Origin: Acidaminococcus fermentans | GTDB taxonomy: Bacteria > Bacillota > Negativicutes > Acidaminococcales > Acidaminococcaceae | NCBI RefSeq assembly: GCF_009696675.1 | Contig: NZ_VULN01000015.1 | Coordinates: 1-64,000, forward strand | Direction: 5' to 3' | Length of the DNA: 64,000 bases | In this document: positions 42,335 to 50,516 of the stretch, piece after piece | How positions within the stretch are numbered: position 1 is the stretch's first letter | Layout: each line of letters starts with the position of its first letter | The notes under the pieces: generated by a model | Databases searched by the model: none | What the model saw: only the letters and a program-made list of their open reading frames with translations | Told to the model about the DNA's origin: nothing | Program-made: the position numbers and the translations under genes

Positions 42335-43036
42335 GTGCTGACATTGGGAATTGATACGGCGACCCGGGTGTGTTCCGTGGCCGTCTGTGACGGAAAGAAA
42401 ATCCTGGGGAGCCTGGATGTGAATGTGGGGCTTACCCATTCTGAAGGTCTGGTGCCCCAGCTGGAAACCCTGCTGGCCATGGCCCGGGTGAAAAAAGAGG
42501 ATCTGGACCTTTTGGCGGTAAGCCGGGGCCCGGGTTCTTTCACCGGTCTGCGGATCGGTATGGCCACTGCAGAAGCCATGGCCTACGCCCTGGAACGGCC
42601 TCTGGTGGCGGTGGATACCCTGGCAGCCATTGCCTATAACCTGCCGGTGGCTGGAGTCCGGTTGACTCCGGTGCTGGATGCCCAGAAGGGGAATCTGTAT
42701 GTGGGCAGCTACCGGTGGAACGGGGACCATTTGGAAGAAATGGAACCGGTGCGGATTGCACCTGCCAAAGAACTGGCCGCCCAGCTCCAGGAGGGCTCGG
42801 AGCCGGCCATCCTTATGGGAGAATGCCACCGGGTGCCCGGGACGGAAGCCTGTGACCGGGTGACCCTGGCCCCGGAAAGCGCCCGGCTGCCCAGAGGGTC
42901 TTCCGTGGCCATCCTGGGTGCGGCCCAATATGTGCCGGAAGGGGACATCCACAGCTATTTCGGTATGGATCCTTTCTACATTCGCCGGTCGGAAGCGGAG
43001 GAACTATGGGAAAAGAGACATCCGGAAGGACGGTAA
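42335..43036 (+). CDS. tsaB: tRNA threonylcarbamoyladenosine biosynthesis protein TsaB
   Basis: This 233-residue ASKHA-fold partner of TsaD begins LTLGIDTATRVCSVAV and contains SRGPGSFTGLRIGMATAEAMAYAL, its hallmark. GTG 42335 is chosen: GGAAGG lies eight bases upstream and the sequence starts exactly at the family N-terminus. The longer frame from 42239 is within tsaE. It overlaps rimI by 31 bp. Confidence 0.93.
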   Translation: MLTLGIDTATRVCSVAVCDGKKILGSLDVNVGLTHSEGLVPQLETLLAMARVKKEDLDLLAVSRGPGSFTGLRIGMATAEAMAYALERPLVAVDTLAAIAYNLPVAGVRLTPVLDAQKGNLYVGSYRWNGDHLEEMEPVRIAPAKELAAQLQEGSEPAILMGECHRVPGTEACDRVTLAPESARLPRGSSVAILGAAQYVPEGDIHSYFGMDPFYIRRSEAEELWEKRHPEGR

Positions 43037-43461
43037 GACCTCTGACCCGGGAAGATCTGCCCTGGCTGCTGCCTCTGGACGCAGGATCCTTCGGAGAACC
43101 CTGGACAGAAGAAACCTGGGGGGACGAACTGGAAGGCCGGCTGAGCCATTACATCGCCCTGGAAGAAGGAGGAGTGCCGGTGGCTTTCGGGGGCTTCTGG
43201 CTGGTGGCGGGAGAAGCCCAAGTCATGCGCCTGGCGGTGGATCCCCGGCGCCGGGGAGAAAAACTGGGGCTGGCCCTGGTGGAAGCCATGGTGGCGGAAG
43301 CCCTCCGTCTGGAAGCGGTGGAAATGACCCTGGAAGTCCGGGAAGGGAACACCCCGGCCCGGCGGACCTATGACCATCTGGGCTTTACCGAATGCGGCCG
43401 GCGGCCGGGGTATTATGGAGACAACGGGGAAGCGGCGGTGCTTATGCGCCGGGACCTGTAA
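43006..43461 (+). CDS. rimI: Ribosomal-protein-alanine acetyltransferase RimI
   Basis: This 151-residue GNAT acetyltransferase is expected to acetylate the N-terminus of ribosomal protein S18. The acetyl-CoA motif is VDPRRRGEKLGLALVEAMVAEA, with EVREGNTPARRTYDHLGFTECGRRPGYY following. tsaB-rimI-tsaD order is standard in many bacteria. Confidence 0.92.
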   Translation: MGKETSGRTVRPLTREDLPWLLPLDAGSFGEPWTEETWGDELEGRLSHYIALEEGGVPVAFGGFWLVAGEAQVMRLAVDPRRRGEKLGLALVEAMVAEALRLEAVEMTLEVREGNTPARRTYDHLGFTECGRRPGYYGDNGEAAVLMRRDL

Positions 43462-43473
43462 ATCGAGGAGATT

Positions 43474-44493
43474 ATGACGGAAAAAGCAATCAATATATTG
43501 GGAATCGAAAGCAGCTGTGACGAAACGGCGGCAGCGGTGATCCGGAACGGACGGGAGGTATTGTCCAATGTGGTATCCACCCAGATCCTGGTCCACCGGA
43601 AGTTCGGGGGCGTGGTGCCGGAAATCGCTTCCCGGAAACATATCGAACATGTGATGCCGGTGATCCACAAGGCCCTTACCGACGCCAAAATGACCCTCCA
43701 GGACGTGGACGCCATTGCCGTGACCTACGGACCGGGGCTGGTGGGCGCCCTGCTGGTGGGCCTTTCTGCCGCCAAGGGGCTGGCCCTGGGCAGCGGGAAG
43801 CCTCTCATCGGGGTGAACCATCTGGAAGGCCATGTATTCGCCAATTTCCTGGCGGATCCGGATCTGAAGCCTCCCTTCCTGGCCCTGGTGGTCAGCGGGG
43901 GACATACCTCCCTTCTGGTGGTGGAAGATTACAACACCTTCCGGCTCCTGGGCCAGACCCGGGACGATGCGGCAGGGGAGGCCTTTGACAAAATCGCCCG
44001 GTTCATGGGGCTGCCCTATCCGGGAGGCCCGGAAATCGAACGGCTGGCCCGGAACGGGAATCCGGCAGCGGTGGATTTTCCCCGGCCTTTGCTGCCCGGC
44101 TGCTATGATTTCAGCTTCAGCGGCCTGAAAAGCGCCGTGATCAACCACATCCATACGGAAGAACAGCGGAAAAGCGGCTTCCGCCGGGAAGATGTGGCGG
44201 CCTCCTTCCAGCAGGCCATTGTGGACGTGCTGGTGAAGAAAAGCCAGGAAGCCATCCAGGCCACAGGCCTGAAAAAGATTGTCTTGGCCGGCGGGGTGTC
44301 CGCCAACAAATGCCTCCAGGAAGCCCTGGCCCAGGGGGCCCGGGAAGCGGGAGCAGAACTGGTCCATCCCACCCCCATACTCTGCACCGACAACGCGGTG
44401 ATGATCGGCGTACGGGGCTACTACCAGTATCTGAACCAGGACTTCGCCAACCTGGACCTGAACGCAGATCCCAGTTTGAAGCTGGGGGAATAA
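43474..44493 (+). CDS. tsaD: tRNA N6-adenosine threonylcarbamoyltransferase
   Basis: This 339-residue Kae1/TsaD-family protein begins ILGIESSCDETAAAVIRNG. Metal ligands are in the motif HLEGHVFANF. VSGGHTSLL, GEAFDKIARFMGLPYPGG and VLAGGVSANKCLQ complete the fold. It transfers threonylcarbamoyl to A37 of tRNA. It is the last gene of the operon, before a convergent terminator. Confidence 0.96.
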   Translation: MTEKAINILGIESSCDETAAAVIRNGREVLSNVVSTQILVHRKFGGVVPEIASRKHIEHVMPVIHKALTDAKMTLQDVDAIAVTYGPGLVGALLVGLSAAKGLALGSGKPLIGVNHLEGHVFANFLADPDLKPPFLALVVSGGHTSLLVVEDYNTFRLLGQTRDDAAGEAFDKIARFMGLPYPGGPEIERLARNGNPAAVDFPRPLLPGCYDFSFSGLKSAVINHIHTEEQRKSGFRREDVAASFQQAIVDVLVKKSQEAIQATGLKKIVLAGGVSANKCLQEALAQGAREAGAELVHPTPILCTDNAVMIGVRGYYQYLNQDFANLDLNADPSLKLGE

Positions 44494-44530
44494 AAAAAGG
44501 GGCTGTTGCATAAGCAACAGCCCCTTTTTT
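44493..44530. terminator. Bidirectional terminator between tsaD and fprA
   Basis: A6-GGGGCTGTTGC-ATAA-GCAACAGCCCC-T6 (stem 44499-44524). It is the archetype of the recurrent stem family in this window. Confidence 0.92.
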
Positions 44531-45741
44531 CACGCTTCTTTCATGGAATTCAAAATGGCATCCACCAGATCGTTCATGCTCCGTTCCTGGCCTCCGGTCA
44601 TCCGGGAGTTGATGGTCACCCCGTCCTGGAGGACGGTCATGGCCTTCATGTTGTTTTCCAGGAATTCCGTCATGAGACCGCCTACGGTGCAGGCCCAGGA
44701 TCCGTTTTCGATGATCCCCACGATCCGTTTCTGCAGGTTCAGGGCCTTCATGTCTTCCAGGAAGTTCAGCATCTTGGGATAGATTCCCAGGTTGTAGGTG
44801 ACGGAAGCCAGCACCAGATGGCTGTATTTGAAGGCATCGGAGATCAGGTAGGAAATGTCCGTTTTGGACACATCGTACATATGGATGTTGGTCATGCCCT
44901 TTTCCGCCAGCTTGGCCGCCAGTACGGAAGCAGTGCTTTCGGTGTTGCCGTACATGGAGGCATAGACCAGGAGCACACCTTTTTCTTCCGGTTCATAGGT
45001 GGCCCAATGGATGTACTTGTCTACGATGTATTTGATGTTGTTCCGCCATACCGGCCCGTGGAGAGGGCAGATCATCTTGATGTCCAGCTGGCTGGCCTTG
45101 CCCAGAAGGTCCATGACGAAGGGTCCGTATTTCCCTACGATGTTGGTGTAGTACCGGCGGGCATCATCCAGCCAGTCCCGGTCGAAGTTCACTTCGTCGT
45201 TGAAGATCCGGCCGCCCAGGGCTCCGAAGGAACCGAAGGCATCGGCGGAGAACAGGGTACCGGTGGTCAGGTCGAAGGAGACCATGGCTTCCGGCCAGTG
45301 GACCATGGGAGCGGCCACAAAAGCGATGGTGTGCTTCCCGAACTTCTGGGTGTCGCCCTCTTTCACCACGATCTGTTTTTCCCCTTCCACCCGGTAGCCG
45401 AACTGGTCCATCAGGGTGAAGGCCTGTTCATTGCTGATCACCGTGGTTTCCGGGTGCCGGAGCAGCACTTCTTCGATGGAAGCCGCATGGTCCGGTTCCA
45501 CATGGTTGATGATCAGGTAGTCCAGTTTCCGGCCTTTCAGGACCCCTTCCACGTTTTCCAGGAACTGCTTGCATACGGACCAGTCCGCAGTGTCGAACAG
45601 CACGGTCTTTTCGTCCAGCAGCAGATAGGAGTTGTAGGAAACGCCCCGGGGAATGGGATGGATGTTTTCAAACAGTGCCAGCCGGCGGTCATCCGCCCCT
45701 ACCCAGTATAAGTCATTGGTTAATTTTCTTACACATTCCAT
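44530..45741 (-). CDS. fprA: Flavodiiron protein (oxygen/nitric oxide reductase FprA)
   Basis: This 403-residue protein has an N-terminal metallo-beta-lactamase-like diiron domain (1-250) and a C-terminal flavodoxin domain (about 255-400). Diiron ligands are visible: H80, E82, D84 and H85 in NHVEPDH, H148 in VHWPE, D167 in SADAFG and H228 in PLHGP. FMN-binding starts at LLVYASMYGNTESTA. It reduces O2 to water (or NO to N2O) with electrons from rubredoxin. It follows the rubredoxin-containing fusion gene by 16 bp on the same strand, so that protein is the likely electron donor. Confidence 0.95.
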   Translation of the reverse strand: MECVRKLTNDLYWVGADDRRLALFENIHPIPRGVSYNSYLLLDEKTVLFDTADWSVCKQFLENVEGVLKGRKLDYLIINHVEPDHAASIEEVLLRHPETTVISNEQAFTLMDQFGYRVEGEKQIVVKEGDTQKFGKHTIAFVAAPMVHWPEAMVSFDLTTGTLFSADAFGSFGALGGRIFNDEVNFDRDWLDDARRYYTNIVGKYGPFVMDLLGKASQLDIKMICPLHGPVWRNNIKYIVDKYIHWATYEPEEKGVLLVYASMYGNTESTASVLAAKLAEKGMTNIHMYDVSKTDISYLISDAFKYSHLVLASVTYNLGIYPKMLNFLEDMKALNLQKRIVGIIENGSWACTVGGLMTEFLENNMKAMTVLQDGVTINSRMTGGQERSMNDLVDAILNSMKEA

Positions 45742-45757
45742 AGTTATGCTCCTTTTC

Positions 45758-47665
45758 TCACTTTACGGGTACGAATTCAGTCTTGGCGGAGTTGCACAGC
45801 GGGCATACCCAGTCTTCCGGCAGATCCTGGAACTTGGTTCCCGGCTTCACATCCGCATCCGGGTCGCCCAGATCCGGGTTGTATTCATAACCGCAGCCCT
45901 TGCAGACATAGCGGCCTTCCGGCATGTCTTTCAGGATCAGAGGTCTCTTCATCTTGACCATGGGAGGAGCGGGTTTCTTGGGCTGGCCGTTGTTCAGGGC
46001 CTTGGCCAGGAGCGGCAGGATCACCTTCACGTCCCCTACGATGCCGTAGTCGCAGTTCTTGAAGATGGGGGCCCCGGCGTTGATGTTGATGGCCACAATG
46101 GTGGTGGCGTTCTTGATGCCCTTCAGGTGCTGGACTGCACCGGAGATGCCGCAGGCAATGTACAGGTTGCCGTTGAACTTCTGGCCGCTCATGCCCACAT
46201 ACCGGTCAATGGGTACATACTGGAGGGTTTCCGCCACAGGACGGGAGGAACCTACCGCAGCCCCGGCCTGGCGGGCCAGTTCTTCGATCAGCTTCATGTT
46301 GGCCTTTTCCCCGATGCCCTTGCCGGCGCTGACCACCCGTTCCGCATCGGAGATGGGAGTATCCAGAGGGATGCCCACGGTAAAGTCATAGCCGTCGTTC
46401 TTCAGGGCTTCCACCAGGGCAGCCACCTGTTCTTCCGGGGTGCCGTCCTTGAAGATCTGTTTCTTCCGGGCCCCGGTAATGGCTGCATTCTGCTTGGGAG
46501 CGCCCCCATGCTTGGCCACGGACATCTTATCCGTAATGTGGGAGGCAATGACCACCCGCTGGATTTCGTTGGTGCCTTCGTAGATGGTGGTAATCTTGGC
46601 ATCCCGGTAGAAACGTTCCACATCCATGCCTTTCAGGTAACCGGTGCCGCCGAAGATCTGGAGGGCATCGTTGGTGATGGAGACTGCCGCATCGGAAGCG
46701 TACATCTTGGCCATGGCGCTTTCCATGCCGTAATCCTGGTGTTCCTGCTTCAGTTCCGCAGCGCTGTATACCAGGAACCGGGCAACCCGGAGTTTGGTGG
46801 CCATATCCGCCAGCTTGAAGGAAACACCCTGGTTCTGGCAGATGGGAGCATTGAACTGGATCCGTTCCTTGGAGTAGTTCAAAGCCGCTTCATAGGCACC
46901 CTGGGCGATTCCCAGGGCCTGGGCCGCGATCCCGATCCGGCCGCCGTCCAGGGTAGCCATGGCAATCTTGAAGCCCTGGCCCCGTTTGCCCAGCAGATTT
47001 TCCTTGGGCAGCTTCACATTGTTGAAGATCAGTTCCGCCGTGGCAGAAGAACGGATCCCCAGTTTGTCATAATGGTCACCGAAGGTGAAGCCCGGCATGC
47101 CTTTTTCCACGATGAAGGCGCTGATGCCCCGAGTGCCTTTCCCCGGTTCAGTGACGGCAAACACCACATAGGTATCGGCTTTCCCTGCGTTGGTGATGAA
47201 AATCTTGTTCCCGTTGAGGATCCAGTGGGTACCATCGAATTCCGCGGTGGTTTCCGTTTCCCCGGCGTCAGAACCGGCGTTGGGTTCCGTCAGGCCGAAA
47301 GCCCCGATTTTTTTCCCGGAAGCCAGGGGCACCAGGTATTTCCGTTTCTGTTCTTCGGTGCCGAAGGCGAAGATGGGATAGGAGCCCAGGGACACATGGG
47401 CGGACAGGATAACACCGGCGCCTCCGTCCACCCGGGCCAGTTCTTCCACGGCAATGGCGTAGCTGATGTAGTCCAGCCCGGCACCGCCATATTCTTTGGG
47501 GAAGGGGATGCCCATCCATCCCAGTTCGCCCATTTCTTTGACCTGTTCATCAGGGAACTTGTTTTCCTTGTCCAGCATGAACGCAATGGGTTTGATCTTG
47601 GCTTCCGCAAACCCCCGTACTTTGGCGCGGAATTCTTCATGTTCCTGTGTGGTGGTGAATAACAT
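45758..47665 (-). CDS. Fusion of acyl-CoA dehydrogenase, EtfA FAD domain and rubredoxin
   Basis: This 635-residue three-part protein has an acyl-CoA dehydrogenase (1-about 385) with [20 protein letters not shown] and the catalytic Glu in [12 protein letters not shown]. The FAD-binding C-terminal domain of EtfA (about 430-560) carries [28 protein letters not shown] and [17 protein letters not shown] rubredoxin (585-635) has Cys588/591 in CKGC and Cys621/624 in CPLC. No EtfB domain or gene is present. The parts imply electron flow from acyl-CoA to FAD, FAD and Fe, then to FprA, the next gene. AGGAGG precedes the start. Confidence 0.92.
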   Translation of the reverse strand: MLFTTTQEHEEFRAKVRGFAEAKIKPIAFMLDKENKFPDEQVKEMGELGWMGIPFPKEYGGAGLDYISYAIAVEELARVDGGAGVILSAHVSLGSYPIFAFGTEEQKRKYLVPLASGKKIGAFGLTEPNAGSDAGETETTAEFDGTHWILNGNKIFITNAGKADTYVVFAVTEPGKGTRGISAFIVEKGMPGFTFGDHYDKLGIRSSATAELIFNNVKLPKENLLGKRGQGFKIAMATLDGGRIGIAAQALGIAQGAYEAALNYSKERIQFNAPICQNQGVSFKLADMATKLRVARFLVYSAAELKQEHQDYGMESAMAKMYASDAAVSITNDALQIFGGTGYLKGMDVERFYRDAKITTIYEGTNEIQRVVIASHITDKMSVAKHGGAPKQNAAITGARKKQIFKDGTPEEQVAALVEALKNDGYDFTVGIPLDTPISDAERVVSAGKGIGEKANMKLIEELARQAGAAVGSSRPVAETLQYVPIDRYVGMSGQKFNGNLYIACGISGAVQHLKGIKNATTIVAININAGAPIFKNCDYGIVGDVKVILPLLAKALNNGQPKKPAPPMVKMKRPLILKDMPEGRYVCKGCGYEYNPDLGDPDADVKPGTKFQDLPEDWVCPLCNSAKTEFVPVK

Positions 47666-47803
47666 ACGCGTACCTCCTCTGTCTTGGAAAATCAGTTTGT
47701 CAGAACCTTCAGTTAGTCACAACATACCAATTTAAAAATAAAATTATTTTAATAATAATTCTATCTTTATATGATTCAATGGTACACTTTTCATATACGT
47801 TTG
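47666..47803 (-). promoter_or_regulatory. AT-rich upstream region of the fusion/fprA operon
   Basis: This 138-bp region separates lysR from the fusion gene. On the minus strand TTGACA (about 47804-47809) with a 17-bp spacer is followed by TACCAT; other A/T-rich -10 candidates lie downstream. The strong A/T content against the GC-rich background suggests a regulated promoter. No clean operator is visible. Confidence 0.45.
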
Positions 47804-48700
47804 TCAATGGGAAAAATCAGAAAGTTTCTGCTTTAACCGGTCCAGGAACACCTGGCTGGACCGGGACAGGAGACGGAACTTCTTCCAGGCCACCAGACTG
47901 CCGGCGGATAGGGGCGGATCCAGAGGGATGAATTTCAGCCCCTGGGTTTCGATTTGGAGCAGATTGTCCAGACCCAGAGCATTGATCTGACCGGTACGGA
48001 CCAGCAGGGATGCGTTGCCGATCAGGTCGAAACGGCCTGCCACCTGGAGATTATCCAGGGTCACCTGACCGCCGGACCAGCGGGAAAAATCAAAGGTCTT
48101 CTGGGTGGTCCGGGAGGAAATGAGAAGGGGCATGGCCAGGAGATCTTTGGGGGTCACTTTTTCCAGATGGGCCCAGGGACTGTGGAGACTGGTGACGATG
48201 CCCACCCGGTCCGGTTCCGGGAGATGGAGAAAGTTGTATTTTTCCGGGTTGAAGGGTTCGATGAACAGACCAAAATCCAGCAGCCCGTGTTCCAGCCGTT
48301 CCTGGACCCCGTCCGCGTTGTTGGTGAACAGTTCGATGGTGAGACTGGGATATTCCTGATGGAGTTCCCCGAAAGTGTCGGTGATCCAATGCATGGCCCG
48401 GGTTTCTCCGGCACCGATCCGGATGCAGCCGGAAAGGTCCATGTCGTCTTCCCGGATCTCTTCTTTGGTCTGGTCCACCAGGGCCAGGATCTCTTCTGCC
48501 CGCTGGCGCAGGTGCATCCCTTCTTCCGTCAGGGTAGTGCTCCGGTTGGTCCGGACAAAGAGCTTTTTGCCCAGTTCCTTTTCCAGGTCCGCCATCTGCC
48601 GGGACAGGGTGGGCTGGGTGACGAACAGCACATTGGCGGCTTCGGTCATGTTCTGTTCCCGGGCCACCGCCAGAAAATATTTCAGGGTACGGATTTCCAT
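47804..48700 (-). CDS. LysR-family transcriptional regulator
   Basis: This 298-residue regulator has an N-terminal winged helix (1-60, MEIRTLKYFLAVAREQNMTEAANVLFVTQPTLSRQMADLEKELG). The remainder is a periplasmic-binding-like effector domain (about 90-290). The start at 48700 has GGAGGG six bases upstream. It is transcribed divergently from the cupin/flavodoxin cluster with overlapping promoters, the typical arrangement for control of that cluster. It could also affect the fusion/fprA genes downstream. Effector unknown. Confidence 0.93.
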   Translation of the reverse strand: MEIRTLKYFLAVAREQNMTEAANVLFVTQPTLSRQMADLEKELGKKLFVRTNRSTTLTEEGMHLRQRAEEILALVDQTKEEIREDDMDLSGCIRIGAGETRAMHWITDTFGELHQEYPSLTIELFTNNADGVQERLEHGLLDFGLFIEPFNPEKYNFLHLPEPDRVGIVTSLHSPWAHLEKVTPKDLLAMPLLISSRTTQKTFDFSRWSGGQVTLDNLQVAGRFDLIGNASLLVRTGQINALGLDNLLQIETQGLKFIPLDPPLSAGSLVAWKKFRLLSRSSQVFLDRLKQKLSDFSH

Positions 48701-48729
48701 GGTTCCCTCCTGCAATAGAAAAAACGCAT

Positions 48730-48780
48730 TTGTAAGTAGTTGCTATAAGTATTATACATCTTAAAGAGTTTGGAATACAA
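48730..48780. promoter_or_regulatory. Overlapping divergent promoters of lysR and the cupin cluster
   Basis: Plus strand: TTGTAA (48730-48735), 17 bp, TATACA (48753-48758). Minus strand: TTGTAT (48780-48775), 18 bp, TATAAT (48756-48751). The two -10 boxes overlap, so a regulator bound here would affect both genes. The dyad-like ATAAGTATTAT (48745-48755) is a candidate LysR site. Confidence 0.65.
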
Positions 48781-48812
48781 TACAGGAAGAACAGGAAAGG
48801 AGAGATCAACCT

Positions 48813-49232
48813 ATGGATCTGGAAGAACTGGAAAAAATGAGCCCCTTTGCCCTGGGGGAAGAAAATACGGGCTATGCCCAATATTTTGATGGAAAGAGTT
48901 ATCTGAATATGCTGACCCTGGAACAGGTGCCCACTGCTGTGGTGACCTTTGAACCGGGCTGCCGGAACCACTGGCACATCCACCATGCAGCCAAAGGAGG
49001 GGGACAGATCCTCATCGTCACCGCCGGCCGGGGCTATTACCAGGAATGGGGGAAACCTGCCCGGGAGCTGAAAGCCGGAGACGTGGTGAACATCCCTCCG
49101 GAAGTGAAGCACTGGCACGGGGCGGCCCCGGATTCCGCCTTCCAGCACCTTGCCCTGGAAGTGCCCGGAGAAGGCACCAGCAATGAATGGTGTGAAGGGG
49201 TGGATCCAGAAGAATACGGGAAACTGAAATAA
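48813..49232 (+). CDS. Cupin-domain protein
   Basis: This 139-residue single-domain cupin has metal-ligand motifs CRNHWHIHHAAKGGGQILIVTAGRGYYQEWG and GDVVNIPPEVKHWHGAAPDS. No substrate is evident. Such cupins often sit beside carboxymuconolactone decarboxylase-like and flavodoxin genes, as here. It is the first gene of the cluster divergent from lysR. Confidence 0.88.
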   Translation: MDLEELEKMSPFALGEENTGYAQYFDGKSYLNMLTLEQVPTAVVTFEPGCRNHWHIHHAAKGGGQILIVTAGRGYYQEWGKPARELKAGDVVNIPPEVKHWHGAAPDSAFQHLALEVPGEGTSNEWCEGVDPEEYGKLK

Positions 49233-49243
49233 AAGGAGGCCCC

Positions 49244-49687
49244 ATGGAACGGAAACAATGGTTTTGGCACATGACAGCAGGGATTCTGGCGGTTGTGACG
49301 ATAAGCGGAATTGGATTGCAGACAGGGGAGGTTTTGGCCATGGAACAGAAAAAAGAACCGGTCAAGGTGGTACAGACTGCAGGACGGGATCAGCTGGGGA
49401 GTTTTGCCCCGGATTTTGCCCGGTACAATGATGACATCCTTTTTGGAGAAGTGTGGAGCGCCAACGATAAATTGAGCCTCCACGACCGGAGCCTGGTGAC
49501 GGTGACGGCTCTTATCGCCCAGGGGCTGACGGACAGCTCCCTCCAGTATCACATGGCCACCGCCAAAAAGAACGGGGTGACCCGGGAAGAAATGGTCCAG
49601 GCCATCACCCAGCTGGGGTTCTACGCCGGCTGGCCCAAAGCCTGGGCGGCGTTCCGGTATGCCAAAGAGGTATACGGAAATGAATGA
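49244..49687 (+). CDS. Carboxymuconolactone decarboxylase (AhpD-like fold) family protein, probably exported
   Basis: This 147-residue protein has a hydrophobic N-terminus (about 8-26, HMTAGILAVVTISGIGLQTG) that looks like a signal or anchor. A CMD domain follows (LGSFAPDFARYNDDILFGEVW, LSLHDRSLVTVTALIAQG, HMATAKKNGVTREEMVQAITQLGFYAGWP). The CxxC pair of AhpD peroxidase reductases is absent, so a thiol activity is unlikely. An exported member of this family is unusual. It overlaps the next small gene by 8 bp. Confidence 0.83.
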   Translation: MERKQWFWHMTAGILAVVTISGIGLQTGEVLAMEQKKEPVKVVQTAGRDQLGSFAPDFARYNDDILFGEVWSANDKLSLHDRSLVTVTALIAQGLTDSSLQYHMATAKKNGVTREEMVQAITQLGFYAGWPKAWAAFRYAKEVYGNE

Positions 49688-49907
49688 GAAGGAGGCGGAA
49701 AGCCTCAAAAAGACGGCACTGAGCCAGGCAGAGCTCCAGGCGGCAGGCTGTCCGGAAGAGACCATCCGGAAGATCCTCCAGGAAAAGAATGACCGGTGCC
49801 AGTGCCGGTGTCTCCGCCAGTACCGGAAGGAAATCCTGGCCAAGCTCCACCGGGAGCAGGAGAAACTCACCAATGTGGATTATCTGCTGTACCATATGGA
49901 AAAATGA
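49680..49907 (+). CDS. Small Cys-containing protein, unknown
   Basis: This 75-residue protein is mostly charged and helical, with a Cys cluster CQCRC near residue 41 and another Cys at 24. ATG 49680 overlaps the preceding stop codon region, implying coupling. The sequence (KTALSQAELQAAGCPEETIRKILQEKNDR) resembles no family I can name. Its place within the redox cluster and its Cys residues suggest, but do not show, a redox or metal role. Confidence 0.6.
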   Translation: MNEKEAESLKKTALSQAELQAAGCPEETIRKILQEKNDRCQCRCLRQYRKEILAKLHREQEKLTNVDYLLYHMEK

Positions 49908-49942
49908 CAGCAGGGAGAAGAATAAAGGAAAGCGGGAAAAAT

Positions 49943-50443
49943 ATGTCCAAGATGCTGATTGTCTATTATTCCTGGTCCAACGGGAATACGAAAAAGATTG
50001 CGGAAGAACTGCAGAAGGCAACCGGGGCCGATCTTGCCAGGATCGATACCCTGAGTGCCTACAAGAATCAAAGCTACGATGAAGTAGTCTGGGAATCGGA
50101 AAAGGATATCGCCAAAGGGTACAAGCCGGAACTGGCCCCTCTGTATTTCCACCTGAAGGACTACGACACGGTGGCGGTGGGCACCCCTACCTGGTGGTAT
50201 ACCATGGCTCCGGCCATGAAGACCTTCCTGGAAAGCCAGGATTTCACCGGGAAGAAAGCGACCTTTTTTGCCACCCACGGAGGCTGGCCCGGCCATGCCC
50301 TGAAGGATATGGAAAAAGCCTGTAAAGGGGCTTCTTTCGGTCCGGAACTGACCATCCAGTTCGATTCCACCGGCGGCAGCCGTCAGGTGACCAGCCAGGA
50401 CAAAGTGGAAGAGTGGATCCGGAAAGTACAGGGATGGAAGTAA
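49943..50443 (+). CDS. Flavodoxin
   Basis: This 166-residue flavodoxin-4-like protein binds FMN through LIVYYSWSNGNTKKIAEEL, VGTPTWWYTMAPAMKTFL and the loop near THGGWPGHALKDM. It is a low-potential electron carrier. ATG 49943 matches the family start; the upstream frame overlaps the small gene. It is cytosolic, in contrast to the lipoprotein flavodoxin at 51940. Confidence 0.92.
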   Translation: MSKMLIVYYSWSNGNTKKIAEELQKATGADLARIDTLSAYKNQSYDEVVWESEKDIAKGYKPELAPLYFHLKDYDTVAVGTPTWWYTMAPAMKTFLESQDFTGKKATFFATHGGWPGHALKDMEKACKGASFGPELTIQFDSTGGSRQVTSQDKVEEWIRKVQGWK

Positions 50444-50516
50444 GCATCCCATTGGCCGCGGTCTGCGCCGCTGGATGTAAAGCAAACAGAGTAAAGCTGT
50501 GAAAGGGGAAAGCATC

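Noticed and set aside
44493-44530. GCTGTTGC terminator arms as DNA uptake sequences like those of Neisseria
   Set aside because: Uptake sequences also occur as frequent single copies within genes; I found essentially none here (one chance match in hup).
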